Of a DNA stretch of 52,253 bases, positions 17,172 through 25,329 are shown in pieces (position 1 is the stretch's first letter; each line of letters starts with the position of its first letter). The DNA is from Sphingomonadaceae bacterium (GTDB lineage: Bacteria > Pseudomonadota > Alphaproteobacteria > Sphingomonadales > Sphingomonadaceae). The notes beneath the pieces are model-generated. The model saw only the letters and a list, made by a program, of their open reading frames with translations, was not told the DNA's origin and ran no database searches. The position numbers and the translations under genes are program-made. The stretch covers positions 1-52,253 of the forward strand of contig CANGJI010000013.1 in NCBI GenBank assembly GCA_947454135.1. The letters are read 5' to 3'.

Positions 17172-18071
17172 ATGCCCATCCGCCAAAGCCTCTTGCGCAC
17201 CGTGGTGACGCTCGCCGTCCTCTTCGGCATCCTTGCCGGCATCTACGCGCTCTGGCTGCGCTATCAGGTTGCGCCGCTCACCCGCGACGGCAAGGTCCGC
17301 GCCGATCTGGTGCCCGTGGCGGCGGACGTGAGCGGCCTTGTCACCGCTGTGCGGGCCCGCGACAACCAGGTGGTGAAGCAGGGCGACGTGCTGTTCGTGA
17401 TCGACCGCCCACGCTACCAGCTGGCGCTGGAGCAGGCCGAAGCCACGCTTGCCAACCAGCAGACCGCGCTCGCGCAGGCCATGCGCGAGGACCGGCGCAA
17501 TCGCGCGATGCCCGATGTGATCGCCGCCGAGCAGATCGAGCAGGGCAGCGCCAAGGTCGATGAACTGCGCGCTGGTATCCGCCAGGCTATTGCCGCGCGC
17601 GATCTCGCGAGGTTCAATCTGGGGCGCACCGTGGTCCGCGCGCCGGTCGGCGGCACGGTCTCCAACATGTCGCTGCAGCCGGGTGTCTACCTGACGGCGG
17701 GCAAGCCTGCGCTGGCTTTGCTCTACAGCCAGTCCCTGCGCGTCGAAGGGTATTTCGAGGAAACCAAGCTGCCCGCCATTCGCGTGGGCGATCCCGCCAG
17801 CGTCTATCTGATGGGCGTGCGCGATGAGATCACCGGGCATGTCGAAAGCATCGCGGGCGGCGTGGAAGACCGCGAGCGCGGCGGCACCGATGGCCAGCTC
17901 GCCAACGTCAATCCTTCCTTCACCTGGGTGCGGCTCGCCCAGCGTATTCCGGTACGCATTGCGGTGGACAAGGTTCCCCCGGGTGTCCGCCTGATCCCGG
18001 GGCAGACCGCCACGGTCATCGTCCACCCCCGCAATGACGGGCGCGAAGTGCATCGCAGCCTGCCATGGTGA
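17172..18071 (+). CDS. HlyD-family periplasmic adaptor (AaeA-like)
   Basis: The adaptor links the FUSC pump to the outer-membrane channel. From ATG 17172 (MPIRQSLLRTVVTLAVLF) it has 299 residues: one N-terminal membrane anchor, the motif LTRDGKVRADLVPVAADVSG, a biotinyl-lipoyl-like barrel half, an alpha hairpin (residues about 80-140), then VVRAPVGGTVSNMSLQPG. An in-frame ATG at 17154 would overlap the DUF1656 gene by 16 bases; homologues usually begin close to the membrane anchor, so the later start is chosen. The 3' end overlaps the outer-membrane gene by 7 bases. Confidence 0.88.
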   Translation: MPIRQSLLRTVVTLAVLFGILAGIYALWLRYQVAPLTRDGKVRADLVPVAADVSGLVTAVRARDNQVVKQGDVLFVIDRPRYQLALEQAEATLANQQTALAQAMREDRRNRAMPDVIAAEQIEQGSAKVDELRAGIRQAIAARDLARFNLGRTVVRAPVGGTVSNMSLQPGVYLTAGKPALALLYSQSLRVEGYFEETKLPAIRVGDPASVYLMGVRDEITGHVESIAGGVEDRERGGTDGQLANVNPSFTWVRLAQRIPVRIAVDKVPPGVRLIPGQTATVIVHPRNDGREVHRSLPW

Positions 18072-19504
18072 GGCGCGGACTCCTCCTGCTGCCAATACTG
18101 CTTCTTGCAGGCTGCAAGACGGTCGGACCGGACTACCGCGTCCCTGAACAGGCCGCCGTCAACGCGCCCGAGGCGCAGGGTACGTTCCTCTCCGGCCATG
18201 CTGCCACCATTGCGGCGCCGCTCCCCGATCACTGGTGGCAACTGTTCAACGATCCCGTGCTCGATGGCCTCGTTACCCGCGCGCTCGAAGCCAACACGGA
18301 TCTGCGGGTGGCCGACGCCAATCTCGAGCGCAGCCTTGCGCTGCTCGGTGTGCGCGGGGCTGATCGCGATTGGCAGGGCAGCCTGTCTGCCGAGACCAGC
18401 TATGCCCAGCGCTCTGCCGAGGCGGAGCTCTCGCACGTGCAGCCGCCGCGGCGGCAGATCTACAACGCGGGGCTGGCCTTCAGCTATGATCTCGACCTGT
18501 TCAGCGGGCTCAGGCGCGGGATCGAGGCGGCGAGCGCCGATGCCGAAGCTGCGGTCGCGGCGCGCGATCTGGTGCGGATCAACGTCGCCGCCGAAACCGC
18601 GCGTGCCTATGCCGATGTGTGCAACGGCGGTTACCAGCTCGATGTGCTGGCGCAGGCCATCACCTTGCAGGAGAAGGGGCTCGAGCTGACCCGCGTGCTC
18701 GTGAAGAATGGCCGCGCGGCACCCTACGAGGCGGACCGTCGGCAAGGCCTGCTCGAGGCGGCAAGGGCGCGGTTGCCACGGCTTGCGGCACGGCGGGAGA
18801 ACGCGCTCTTGCGCATCGCGGCGCTGCAGGGCCGCACGCCCGCGCAGGCCGATCCTTCCGTGCTCGCCTGCCGCCGTCCGATGGCGCTGGCGCAGGCCAT
18901 GCCGGTGGGCGATGGCGCGGCCCTGCTGCGGCGCCGTCCCGATATCCGCATGGCCGAACGCAGGCTGGCCGCCTCCACGGCGCGGATCGGGGTCGAAACC
19001 GCCGCGCTCTATCCCGACATCCGGCTCGGAGCCTCGATCGGTTCGACGGGTGCGGTAGCCGATACCCTATCGCCGCTGACCAACCGCTACGGGCTGGGCC
19101 CGCTCATTAGCTGGACGCTCAACCACCGCGCGGCGCGGGCGCGGATCGAGGCTGCCGAGGCCCAGACACGGGCTGATCTCGCGGCATTCGACGGCACGGT
19201 CATCAAGGCTCTGCGCGAGGTGGAGACCGCGCTCAATTCCTATTCGGCAGGCCTCGAACAGCTCTCCGATCTGGACCGCGCACGCGGCGAAGCCGCGCTG
19301 GTGGCCCGCGCGACGCTGCAACTGCGCCGTGGCGGCAAGATTGCGGCCTTGCCCGCCATCGAGGCCGAACGCGATCTCGTCACCGCCGAACTGGCCGCAG
19401 CCGAAGCACGGGCCGCGACCAACGATGATCAGATCACCCTCTTCCTCGCACTCGGCGGCGGCTGGACCGCTTCCGCCGGCAAGGCTGAGCCGCCCAACCC
19501 GTGA
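18065..19504 (+). CDS. Outer-membrane efflux lipoprotein (NodT/OprM family)
   Basis: This 479-residue protein begins with a lipoprotein signal ending in LLAGC (lipid-anchored Cys near residue 17), then KTVGPDYRVP, a hallmark of NodT-type outer-membrane factors. Two repeats of the TolC-like alpha-barrel region follow (DHWWQLFNDPVLDGLV near the start; LRRRPDIRMAERRLAAST near residue 290). It completes the three-component pump begun by the FUSC gene. Confidence 0.92.
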   Translation: MVRRGLLLLPILLLAGCKTVGPDYRVPEQAAVNAPEAQGTFLSGHAATIAAPLPDHWWQLFNDPVLDGLVTRALEANTDLRVADANLERSLALLGVRGADRDWQGSLSAETSYAQRSAEAELSHVQPPRRQIYNAGLAFSYDLDLFSGLRRGIEAASADAEAAVAARDLVRINVAAETARAYADVCNGGYQLDVLAQAITLQEKGLELTRVLVKNGRAAPYEADRRQGLLEAARARLPRLAARRENALLRIAALQGRTPAQADPSVLACRRPMALAQAMPVGDGAALLRRRPDIRMAERRLAASTARIGVETAALYPDIRLGASIGSTGAVADTLSPLTNRYGLGPLISWTLNHRAARARIEAAEAQTRADLAAFDGTVIKALREVETALNSYSAGLEQLSDLDRARGEAALVARATLQLRRGGKIAALPAIEAERDLVTAELAAAEARAATNDDQITLFLALGGGWTASAGKAEPPNP

Positions 19505-19588
19505 ACATGAGCCACTGCGACTGCCTGACAAAATCCCATTGCCTAGCGCCCGCCCTGTAGCTAAAGCGCGCGCCTGCCCACAAGGCAC

Positions 19589-19664
19589 GCCGCTTTAGCT
19601 CAGTCGGTAGAGCACATCATTCGTAATGATGGGGTCAGGTGTTCGAATCACCTAAGCGGCACCA
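19589..19664 (+). tRNA. tRNA-Thr (anticodon CGT)
   Basis: The acceptor stem GCCGCTT pairs with AAGCGGC. The D arm is GCTCAGTCGGTAGAGC, the anticodon loop TTCGTAA within stem CATCA/TGATG gives CGT, the T arm is AGGTGTTCGAATCACCT, and the 3' end is ACCA with CCA encoded. Length is 76 bases. No integration footprint is visible beside it. Confidence 0.96.
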
Positions 19665-19744
19665 TTTCCTGCATCGCTGATCTGCCGTTCGCGGCGTTGC
19701 ATGTCGCGGCGCGGCGTGGAATGTCTTCGCTCGGGAGAGCGATG

Positions 19745-20446
19745 ATGATCGAATTGCTGAGTGCGCCGACGCCGAACGGGTGGAAGATTTCCATCATGCT
19801 GGAGGAGTGTACGCTTCCCTACGAGGTGAAGTGGATCAACCTCGGCAAGGGCGAGCAGTTTGCAGACGCGTTTCTGGCGGTGAGCCCGAACAACCGCATT
19901 CCCGCGATCATCGACCATGCGCCGGCAGATGGCGGTGCGCCGGTTCCGGTGTTCGAGACGGGGGCGATCCTCGTCTATCTGGCGGAGAAGACGGGGCGTT
20001 TTCTGCCCACGGATCTGCGCGGGCGCAAGGCGGTGATGGAGTGGCTGTTCTGGCAGGTCGGCGGGTTGGGGCCGATGCTGGGGCAGCATGGGCATTTCCG
20101 GCTCTATGCGCCCGAGCGGATCGCCTATGCGACCGAGCGCTACCGGGCCGAGGCGCTGCGGCTCTATGGCGTGCTCGACCGGCAGCTGGCGCGCGGGAGC
20201 CATGTTGCCGGCGCGGAATACTCGATTGCCGACATGGCCTGCTTCCCGTGGATTCAGACTTGGAAGGCGCAAGGGATTCCGCTGGAGGAGTTCCCGGCGC
20301 TCAAGGCATGGTATGACCGGCTCAAGGAGCGTCCCGGCCTCAGGCGCGGGATGGCGGTGGGGCGCGAGCGGATCAACAAGCGCCCGCAGGACGATGCCGA
20401 AACCCGGCGAGCGCTGTTCGGTATCAAGGATGGGGATCAGGCATGA
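19745..20446 (+). CDS. Glutathione S-transferase, Nu-class-like (YfcG/GstB type)
   Basis: This 233-residue GST has the thioredoxin-fold segment MIELLSAPTPNGWKISIMLE, including the TPNG motif of Nu-class GSTs, and then NNRIPAIIDH and a helical C-domain. The tandem ATGs at 19742 and 19745 both follow GGAGAG (19734-19739); the second has better spacing. The 3' end overlaps the next gene, another GST-fold enzyme, in ATGA. Nu-class members act as disulfide-bond reductases or organic-peroxide reductases. A role with the neighbouring bch genes is not evident. Confidence 0.9.
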   Translation: MIELLSAPTPNGWKISIMLEECTLPYEVKWINLGKGEQFADAFLAVSPNNRIPAIIDHAPADGGAPVPVFETGAILVYLAEKTGRFLPTDLRGRKAVMEWLFWQVGGLGPMLGQHGHFRLYAPERIAYATERYRAEALRLYGVLDRQLARGSHVAGAEYSIADMACFPWIQTWKAQGIPLEEFPALKAWYDRLKERPGLRRGMAVGRERINKRPQDDAETRRALFGIKDGDQA

Positions 20447-21063
20447 GCGTGCGCGTCGAATTTTTCTATGACCTTTCCTCGCCGTGGACGCGGCTGGCGT
20501 TTCACAACTTCCGCGAAGGGATTGCGGGGCGGGACGTTGCCGTTTCCTGGCGACCGTTCCTCGTTGGCGGGGTGTTCAACGCGGTGAACCAGAGCGTTTA
20601 TGAAAGCCGCGCGAATCCGGACAATCCGAAGTTCCGCCTCAGCTTTACGTGGCTCAAGGAATGGGCGCGGCTGGCGGGGCTGCGGATGAACTTCCCCTCG
20701 CCGCACCATCCGGTGAAGTCGGTCCACGCGATGCGCTTCTGCTGCGCGCTGGAGGAGCGTCCGGAGGACCTGCTTGCCTTCAGCGAGGCGGCGTTCGAGG
20801 CCTATTTCGGGGACGCGCGCAATATCGATGATCCCGAAGTGCTGGAAGAGATCGCCAATGCCTGCGGGCTGGGCGGCGCGGCGCTGCGGGCGGCTGCGGG
20901 CAGCGATGCGGTCAAGGCGCGGCTGCGAGCGAACACGGACGAGGCGATCGCGCGCGGAGCCTTTGGTTCGCCGACGATCTTCGTCGATGGCGCGTTCATG
21001 TATTTCGGGAATGACCAGTTGCCGCTGGTGCTGCAGCGTATCGACATGGTTGCGGCGGGCTGA
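20443..21063 (+). CDS. 2-hydroxychromene-2-carboxylate isomerase-like (kappa-GST/DsbA fold)
   Basis: This 206-residue protein starts VEFFYDLSSPWTRLAFHNF, matching the family's FYDFSSPY-like active-site loop, and ends FGSPTIFVDGAFMYFGNDQL. NahD-type members isomerise a naphthalene-pathway chromene with glutathione as cofactor; many family members have other, unknown substrates. It is translationally coupled to the Nu-class GST before it. No naphthalene-pathway genes are in the window, so the substrate is left open. Confidence 0.85.
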   Translation: MSVRVEFFYDLSSPWTRLAFHNFREGIAGRDVAVSWRPFLVGGVFNAVNQSVYESRANPDNPKFRLSFTWLKEWARLAGLRMNFPSPHHPVKSVHAMRFCCALEERPEDLLAFSEAAFEAYFGDARNIDDPEVLEEIANACGLGGAALRAAAGSDAVKARLRANTDEAIARGAFGSPTIFVDGAFMYFGNDQLPLVLQRIDMVAAG

Positions 21064-21118
21064 AACGCCAGTTGCGCTGGATCAATGATCCGGTGTCCAA
21101 AACCATGGAGCCTTGATC

Positions 21119-21136
21119 TGTCCAGTGGGGGTGACA
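21119..21136. promoter_or_regulatory. PpsR/CrtJ-type site (TGTC-N10-GACA) before bchE
   Basis: TGTC at 21119-21122 and GACA at 21133-21136 are ten bases apart, exactly the TGT-N12-ACA palindrome bound by the photosynthesis repressor PpsR/CrtJ. The symmetry extends outward: TGATCTGT (21114-21121) against ACAGATCA (21134-21141), reaching the A of the bchE start codon. Motif and position are seen; the regulator must lie outside the window. Confidence 0.55.
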
Positions 21137-21140
21137 GATC

Positions 21141-22823
21141 ATGCGCATTCTTCTTGTCCATCCGAATTACCATTCCGGCGGTGCGGAGATCGCGGGGAAC
21201 TGGCCTCCGGCCTGGGCGGCGTATCTGGCGGGGGCCTTGCGCGGGGCGGGCTACGACGACGTCCACTTCATCGATGCGATGACGGACCACGTCGATGACG
21301 AGGCCCTCGAAGCGCGCATCCGTGAACTGAAGCCCGATGTGGTGGGCACCACCGCGATCACGCCCTCGATCTACAAGGCCGAGGAGACGCTGAAGATCGC
21401 GAAGAAAGTCTCGCCCGCGATCATCACGATGCTGGGCGGGGTCCACGCGACTTTCATGTTCAAGCAGGTGCTGACCGAAGCACCCTGGATCGACGTCATC
21501 GTGCGCGGGGAGGGCGAGGAAATACTCCTCGATCTGGTGCGCGCGATCGATGACGGGCGCTGGCCGCTGGCGCGCCATCACATCGAGGGGCTCGCGTTCC
21601 TCGACGGGGCGGACATCATCGCGACCAAGGCCGCGCCGACGGTGAAGGATCTTGAGAAGATCAAGCCCGACTGGGGCATTCTGGAGTGGGGCAAGTACAT
21701 CTACATCCCGCTCGGCAAGCGGGTCGCCATCCCGAACATGGCGCGCGGCTGCCCGTTCACCTGCTCGTTCTGCTCGCAGTGGAAGTTCTGGCGCGACTAC
21801 CGCATCCGCGATCCCAAGGCGGTGGTCGACGAGATCGAGACGCTGGTGAACGACCACGATGTCGGCTTCTTCATCCTTGCCGACGAGGAGCCGACCATCA
21901 ACCGCAAGAAGTTCATCGCCTTCTGCGAGGAACTGATCGCGCGCGGCCTGCCGGACAAGATCCAGTGGGGCATCAACACCCGCGTGACGGACATCCTGCG
22001 CGATGAGGAATACCTCGCGCTCTACCGCAAGGCGGGGCTCGTCCACGTGTCATTGGGCACCGAGGCGGCGGCGCAGCTGAAGCTCGATCTGTTCAACAAG
22101 GAAACCACGGTCGAGCAGAACAAGAAGGCGATCCGGCTGCTGCGCGAGGCGGACATTCTGGTCGAAGCGCAGTTCATCGTGGGCCTTGAGAACGAGACGG
22201 CGGAGACGCTGGAAGAGACCTACCGCATGGCGATGGACTGGAAGCCGGACCTCGCCAACTGGTCGATGTATACGCCCTGGCCGTTCTCCAACCTGTTCGA
22301 GGAGCTGGGCGACAAGGTCGAGATCCACGACTTCGACAAGTACAATTTCGTCACGCCGATCATCAAACCCGCCGCCATGGACCGGGCCGAGCTGCTCGAC
22401 CGGGTGATGAACAACTATCGCCGGTTCTACATGAGGAAGGCGCTGTTCTCCTATCCCTGGCAGGGGACGGGATACCGGCGCAAATACCTGCTGGGGTGCC
22501 TCAAGGCGTTCCTCAAGGCGGGCTTCCAGCGCACGTTCTATGATCTGGGCAGGGTCAACTACTGGGGGCCGCAATCGAAGAAGGGTGTCGACTTCAAGTT
22601 CGACCGGACCCGCACCAACCACCGCGCCGAGACGGGGGACTGGAAGGCGGCGGCGGAAACCAGCCGCAAGGCGGCCAAGCGCGAGGCGGTTGTCCACGAA
22701 GCAGCTGGCGTGATCAAGGCCTGCGGCGGAGGGACCGAGCAACTGACCGACGAGGAGGCCGATGCCTTTGACCTTCAGTCCAGGCGCGGTGAAGCACCGG
22801 GACGGAGTGGAGCGCACATATGA
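21141..22823 (+). CDS. bchE: Anaerobic Mg-protoporphyrin IX monomethyl ester cyclase (B12-binding radical SAM)
   Basis: BchE makes the isocyclic ring of (bacterio)chlorophyll without oxygen, using cobalamin, a 4Fe-4S cluster and S-adenosylmethionine. The 560-residue protein starts with [20 protein letters not shown] and PPAWAAYL, a signature of BchE; the radical SAM motif CPFTCSFC places cysteines at 204, 208 and 211, with [16 protein letters not shown] and [13 protein letters not shown] further on. The C-terminal tail is Lys/Glu-rich and variable. It is coupled by ATGA to bchJ. No other bch, puf or crt gene is visible here, so it is separated from any photosynthesis cluster. Confidence 0.9.
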   Translation: MRILLVHPNYHSGGAEIAGNWPPAWAAYLAGALRGAGYDDVHFIDAMTDHVDDEALEARIRELKPDVVGTTAITPSIYKAEETLKIAKKVSPAIITMLGGVHATFMFKQVLTEAPWIDVIVRGEGEEILLDLVRAIDDGRWPLARHHIEGLAFLDGADIIATKAAPTVKDLEKIKPDWGILEWGKYIYIPLGKRVAIPNMARGCPFTCSFCSQWKFWRDYRIRDPKAVVDEIETLVNDHDVGFFILADEEPTINRKKFIAFCEELIARGLPDKIQWGINTRVTDILRDEEYLALYRKAGLVHVSLGTEAAAQLKLDLFNKETTVEQNKKAIRLLREADILVEAQFIVGLENETAETLEETYRMAMDWKPDLANWSMYTPWPFSNLFEELGDKVEIHDFDKYNFVTPIIKPAAMDRAELLDRVMNNYRRFYMRKALFSYPWQGTGYRRKYLLGCLKAFLKAGFQRTFYDLGRVNYWGPQSKKGVDFKFDRTRTNHRAETGDWKAAAETSRKAAKREAVVHEAAGVIKACGGGTEQLTDEEADAFDLQSRRGEAPGRSGAHI

Positions 22824-23407
22824 CCGCCGCGGCCGGCCCGGTGACGGGAAAGGTCGGCCCCAACGCGATCATCCAGCTTGCCGATGTGCTGGCTGACCGG
22901 CTGGGCGTCGACGAGCGCGCAGCGGCGCTGCGTGCGGCGGGGCTGGAGCATTATCTGGCGTCCGATCCGGAGCGGATGACCGACGAGCGCGAGGCGGCGG
23001 CATTGCACAGGGTGGTGCAGGCCCGCCAGCCCGATGAATGGGACCAGCTTTCCTGGGAAGCGGGCGAGCGCACGGCCAAGTACTTGCTGGATCACCGCAT
23101 TCCCGGAGCTGCGCAGTGGCTGCTCAGGCGATTGCCGCCGGCGTGGTCGGCGCGGTTGCTGCTGCGCTCGATCCGCGCGCATGCCTGGACCTTTTCCGGT
23201 TCGGGCGCGTTTTCGGCCACGATCGAGTGGGGGGCGGTGGTCATCACCATCGCCGGCAATCCCATCGCAATGCCGAGCTGCCCGTGGCACCGCGGCGTGT
23301 TCACCCGGCTGTTTCGCGAACTCGTCAGCCCGCATGTGCTCGTGCGCCACGAGCACTGCTGCGCGCGCGGCGACGAGGTCTGCACTTTCAGGATCGGGTG
23401 GCCATAA
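22820..23407 (+). CDS. bchJ: BchJ-type V4R-domain protein
   Basis: This 195-residue protein has the V4R fold, with [22 protein letters not shown] near the C-terminus followed by the cysteine-bearing [17 protein letters not shown]. BchJ was first called a 4-vinyl reductase and is now thought to help deliver chlorophyll precursors. It overlaps bchE by ATGA and shares its operon and PpsR-like site. The pairing makes a random V4R protein unlikely. Confidence 0.8.
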   Translation: MTAAAGPVTGKVGPNAIIQLADVLADRLGVDERAAALRAAGLEHYLASDPERMTDEREAAALHRVVQARQPDEWDQLSWEAGERTAKYLLDHRIPGAAQWLLRRLPPAWSARLLLRSIRAHAWTFSGSGAFSATIEWGAVVITIAGNPIAMPSCPWHRGVFTRLFRELVSPHVLVRHEHCCARGDEVCTFRIGWP

Positions 23408-23433
23408 TGCCCCGTTGACCCGCATTCCACAAA

Positions 23434-23451
23434 TGCTACCAGAGAGTATAA
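23434..23451. promoter_or_regulatory. Weak candidate TetR operator before the alcohol dehydrogenase
   Basis: The core CTAC-N6-GTA (23436-23448) matches the core of the strong palindrome at 30520-30539. Flanks agree only in part. It lies 26 bases before the GTG start at 23477. If both sites bind the same repressor, the TetR gene at 24652 would link the two transcription units. Confidence 0.25.
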
Positions 23452-23476
23452 ACATAGCAATTGTGGGAGAACAGCA

Positions 23477-24652
23477 GTGGTCACCGCCTCACAGGTCATG
23501 CTCACGGCAACCGAACGTGTCACGCTGGGCGTGCCGGCAGCCGAAGCAGTCGCGCAGGAAGCGGCGGCGCGCGGTGCCAAGCGCGTCTTCATCCTCGCCA
23601 GCAGCTACCTCAACCGCAAGACCGACGAGATCCGCCGCATCGAAGCCGCGCTGGGCGACCGCCACGCGGCGACGCACGATGGCATCCAGCCGCACGCGCC
23701 GCGCAGCGATGTACTGGCGGCGGCCAATGCGGCGCGTGCATGCGGGGCCGATCTCGTCGTTACCGTTGGTGGCGGTTCGGTGACGGACGCGGGCAAGATC
23801 CTGCTCGTCTGCCTCAAGCACAACATCACCACCATCGAAGGCTTCGATGACTACCGCGTGCGGGTTGACGATACCGGCGCGATGGTGATCCCCGATTTCG
23901 CCGGGCCGGACGTGCGCGCGATCTGCGTGCCGACCACGCTTTCGGGCGGCGAGTTCAACCCGCTTTCGGGCGCGACGGACGAAGCCATCAAGATGAAGCA
24001 GGCCTATACCCAGCGCGAGATGGTGCCGGTCTGCGTGGTGCTCGATCCCGCTATCACGGTGCACACGCCCGAGTGGCTGTGGCTTTCGACCGGCGTGCGC
24101 GCGGTCGACCACGCGACCGAGACGCTGGCCTCGTTCCTCTCCAACGACTTCTGCGACGGCATTGCCGACAGCGCGCTGCGGCTGCTGGCGGAAGGCTTGC
24201 CGGCGGTGAAGGCGAACCCTGCTGACCTCGACGCGCGCCTCAAGTGCCAGATCGGCGCGTGGCAATCGATGATCCCGATCATCGGCGGCGTTCCGATGGG
24301 GGCAAGCCATGCCATCGGCCACGTCCTTGGCGGCACCTGCGATGTTCCGCATGGCCATACCAGCTGCGTGATGTCGCCCTATGTGCAGGCGTTCAACGCC
24401 CCGGTGAACGGCGAGCGGCAGAAGCGCATCAGCGCGTGCCTCGGCGATCCTTCGAAGTCCGCTTCGGAGCTGCTCGACAAGCTGATCCGCGGGCTCGGCA
24501 TGCCGCGGTCCTTGCGCGAGGTGGGGGTGAGCGAGAACCAGCTCCAGCTTGTTTCCGAATACACGCTCGAAGACATCTGGGGCCGCACCAATCCGCGCAC
24601 GATCACCACGGCGGCAGACGTGATGGAAATCTTGCGGACCGCGATGGGCTGA
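23477..24652 (+). CDS. Iron-type (group III) alcohol dehydrogenase/maleylacetate-reductase family
   Basis: This 391-residue NAD(P)-linked oxidoreductase has the VVTVGGGSVTDAGKI nucleotide motif and CVPTTLSGGEF. The metal region reads VRAVDHATET (His212), GASHAIGHVLGG and VPHGHT: three His ligands are kept, but the usual Asp four residues before the first His is Arg, with an Asp directly before the His instead. Such variants occur in maleylacetate-reductase-like members. It starts at GTG with GGGAGA six bases upstream. It leads an operon with TetR and acyl-CoA ligase (TGATG overlap). Confidence 0.88.
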   Translation: MVTASQVMLTATERVTLGVPAAEAVAQEAAARGAKRVFILASSYLNRKTDEIRRIEAALGDRHAATHDGIQPHAPRSDVLAAANAARACGADLVVTVGGGSVTDAGKILLVCLKHNITTIEGFDDYRVRVDDTGAMVIPDFAGPDVRAICVPTTLSGGEFNPLSGATDEAIKMKQAYTQREMVPVCVVLDPAITVHTPEWLWLSTGVRAVDHATETLASFLSNDFCDGIADSALRLLAEGLPAVKANPADLDARLKCQIGAWQSMIPIIGGVPMGASHAIGHVLGGTCDVPHGHTSCVMSPYVQAFNAPVNGERQKRISACLGDPSKSASELLDKLIRGLGMPRSLREVGVSENQLQLVSEYTLEDIWGRTNPRTITTAADVMEILRTAMG

Positions 24653-25329
24653 TGCACACCACCGCACTCGCCACGGATATCGCGGATCTCATGGACAAGC
24701 CGAAGAAGAAGCGCGCCGCAGCCCAGCTCAAGGATGAAATCACCGCCTACAAGCGGCGGCGCATTCTCGAGGAAGCGAGCCACTTCTTCTTCGCCAATGG
24801 CTATGAGGCGACGACGCTGGATTCCGTGGCGGAGCAGCTCAACGTCACCAAGCCCTTCATCTACTCGTACTACAAGAACAAGGGCGAGCTGCTCTACGAG
24901 ATCTGCCAGACGGGCATCCAGCTTTCGCTGAACGCGCTGGAAGAGGCGCTGAGCGTCGAAGGCACGGCGAGCGAGCAGTTGAAGATCGTGGTCGAGCGCG
25001 TGGCGCGGATCATCATCGAGAACCAGCGCTACGTGACCGTCTACCTGCGCGAGGAGAAGTGCCTCCAGCCGGAGGACGCGCGCCGCATCCGCGATCTGCG
25101 CCACACGTTCGATACCAAGCTCGCCGCACTGCTCGAACGCGGCAAGCGCAGCGGCGAGTTCGATGTGCAGCACCCCTCGCGCACCGCGATCTGGGTCTCG
25201 GGCCTGCTGAGCTGGATTGCGCTCTGGTACCACGAAGGCGGGCGCTGGTCGGCCACCGAAGTCGTCATGGACGCGATCACGATGGTGCAGAAGATGGTTC
25301 AGCCGGTAGGGGGCAGCAAGCATGGCTGA
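24652..25329 (+). CDS. TetR-family transcriptional regulator
   Basis: The ATG at 24652 overlaps the dehydrogenase stop in TGATG and gives 225 residues; the longer open frame upstream lies inside the dehydrogenase gene and is spurious. The DNA-binding domain reads RILEEASHFFFANGYEATT, then LDSVAEQLNVTKPFIYSYYK. The C-domain resembles regulators of acyl-CoA or aromatic catabolism (VYLREEKCL). The end overlaps the acyl-CoA ligase by 8 bases. It probably senses the CoA thioester or substrate of this cluster and controls the operon and the divergent TonB-receptor/BVMO promoters. Confidence 0.9.
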   Translation: MHTTALATDIADLMDKPKKKRAAAQLKDEITAYKRRRILEEASHFFFANGYEATTLDSVAEQLNVTKPFIYSYYKNKGELLYEICQTGIQLSLNALEEALSVEGTASEQLKIVVERVARIIIENQRYVTVYLREEKCLQPEDARRIRDLRHTFDTKLAALLERGKRSGEFDVQHPSRTAIWVSGLLSWIALWYHEGGRWSATEVVMDAITMVQKMVQPVGGSKHG

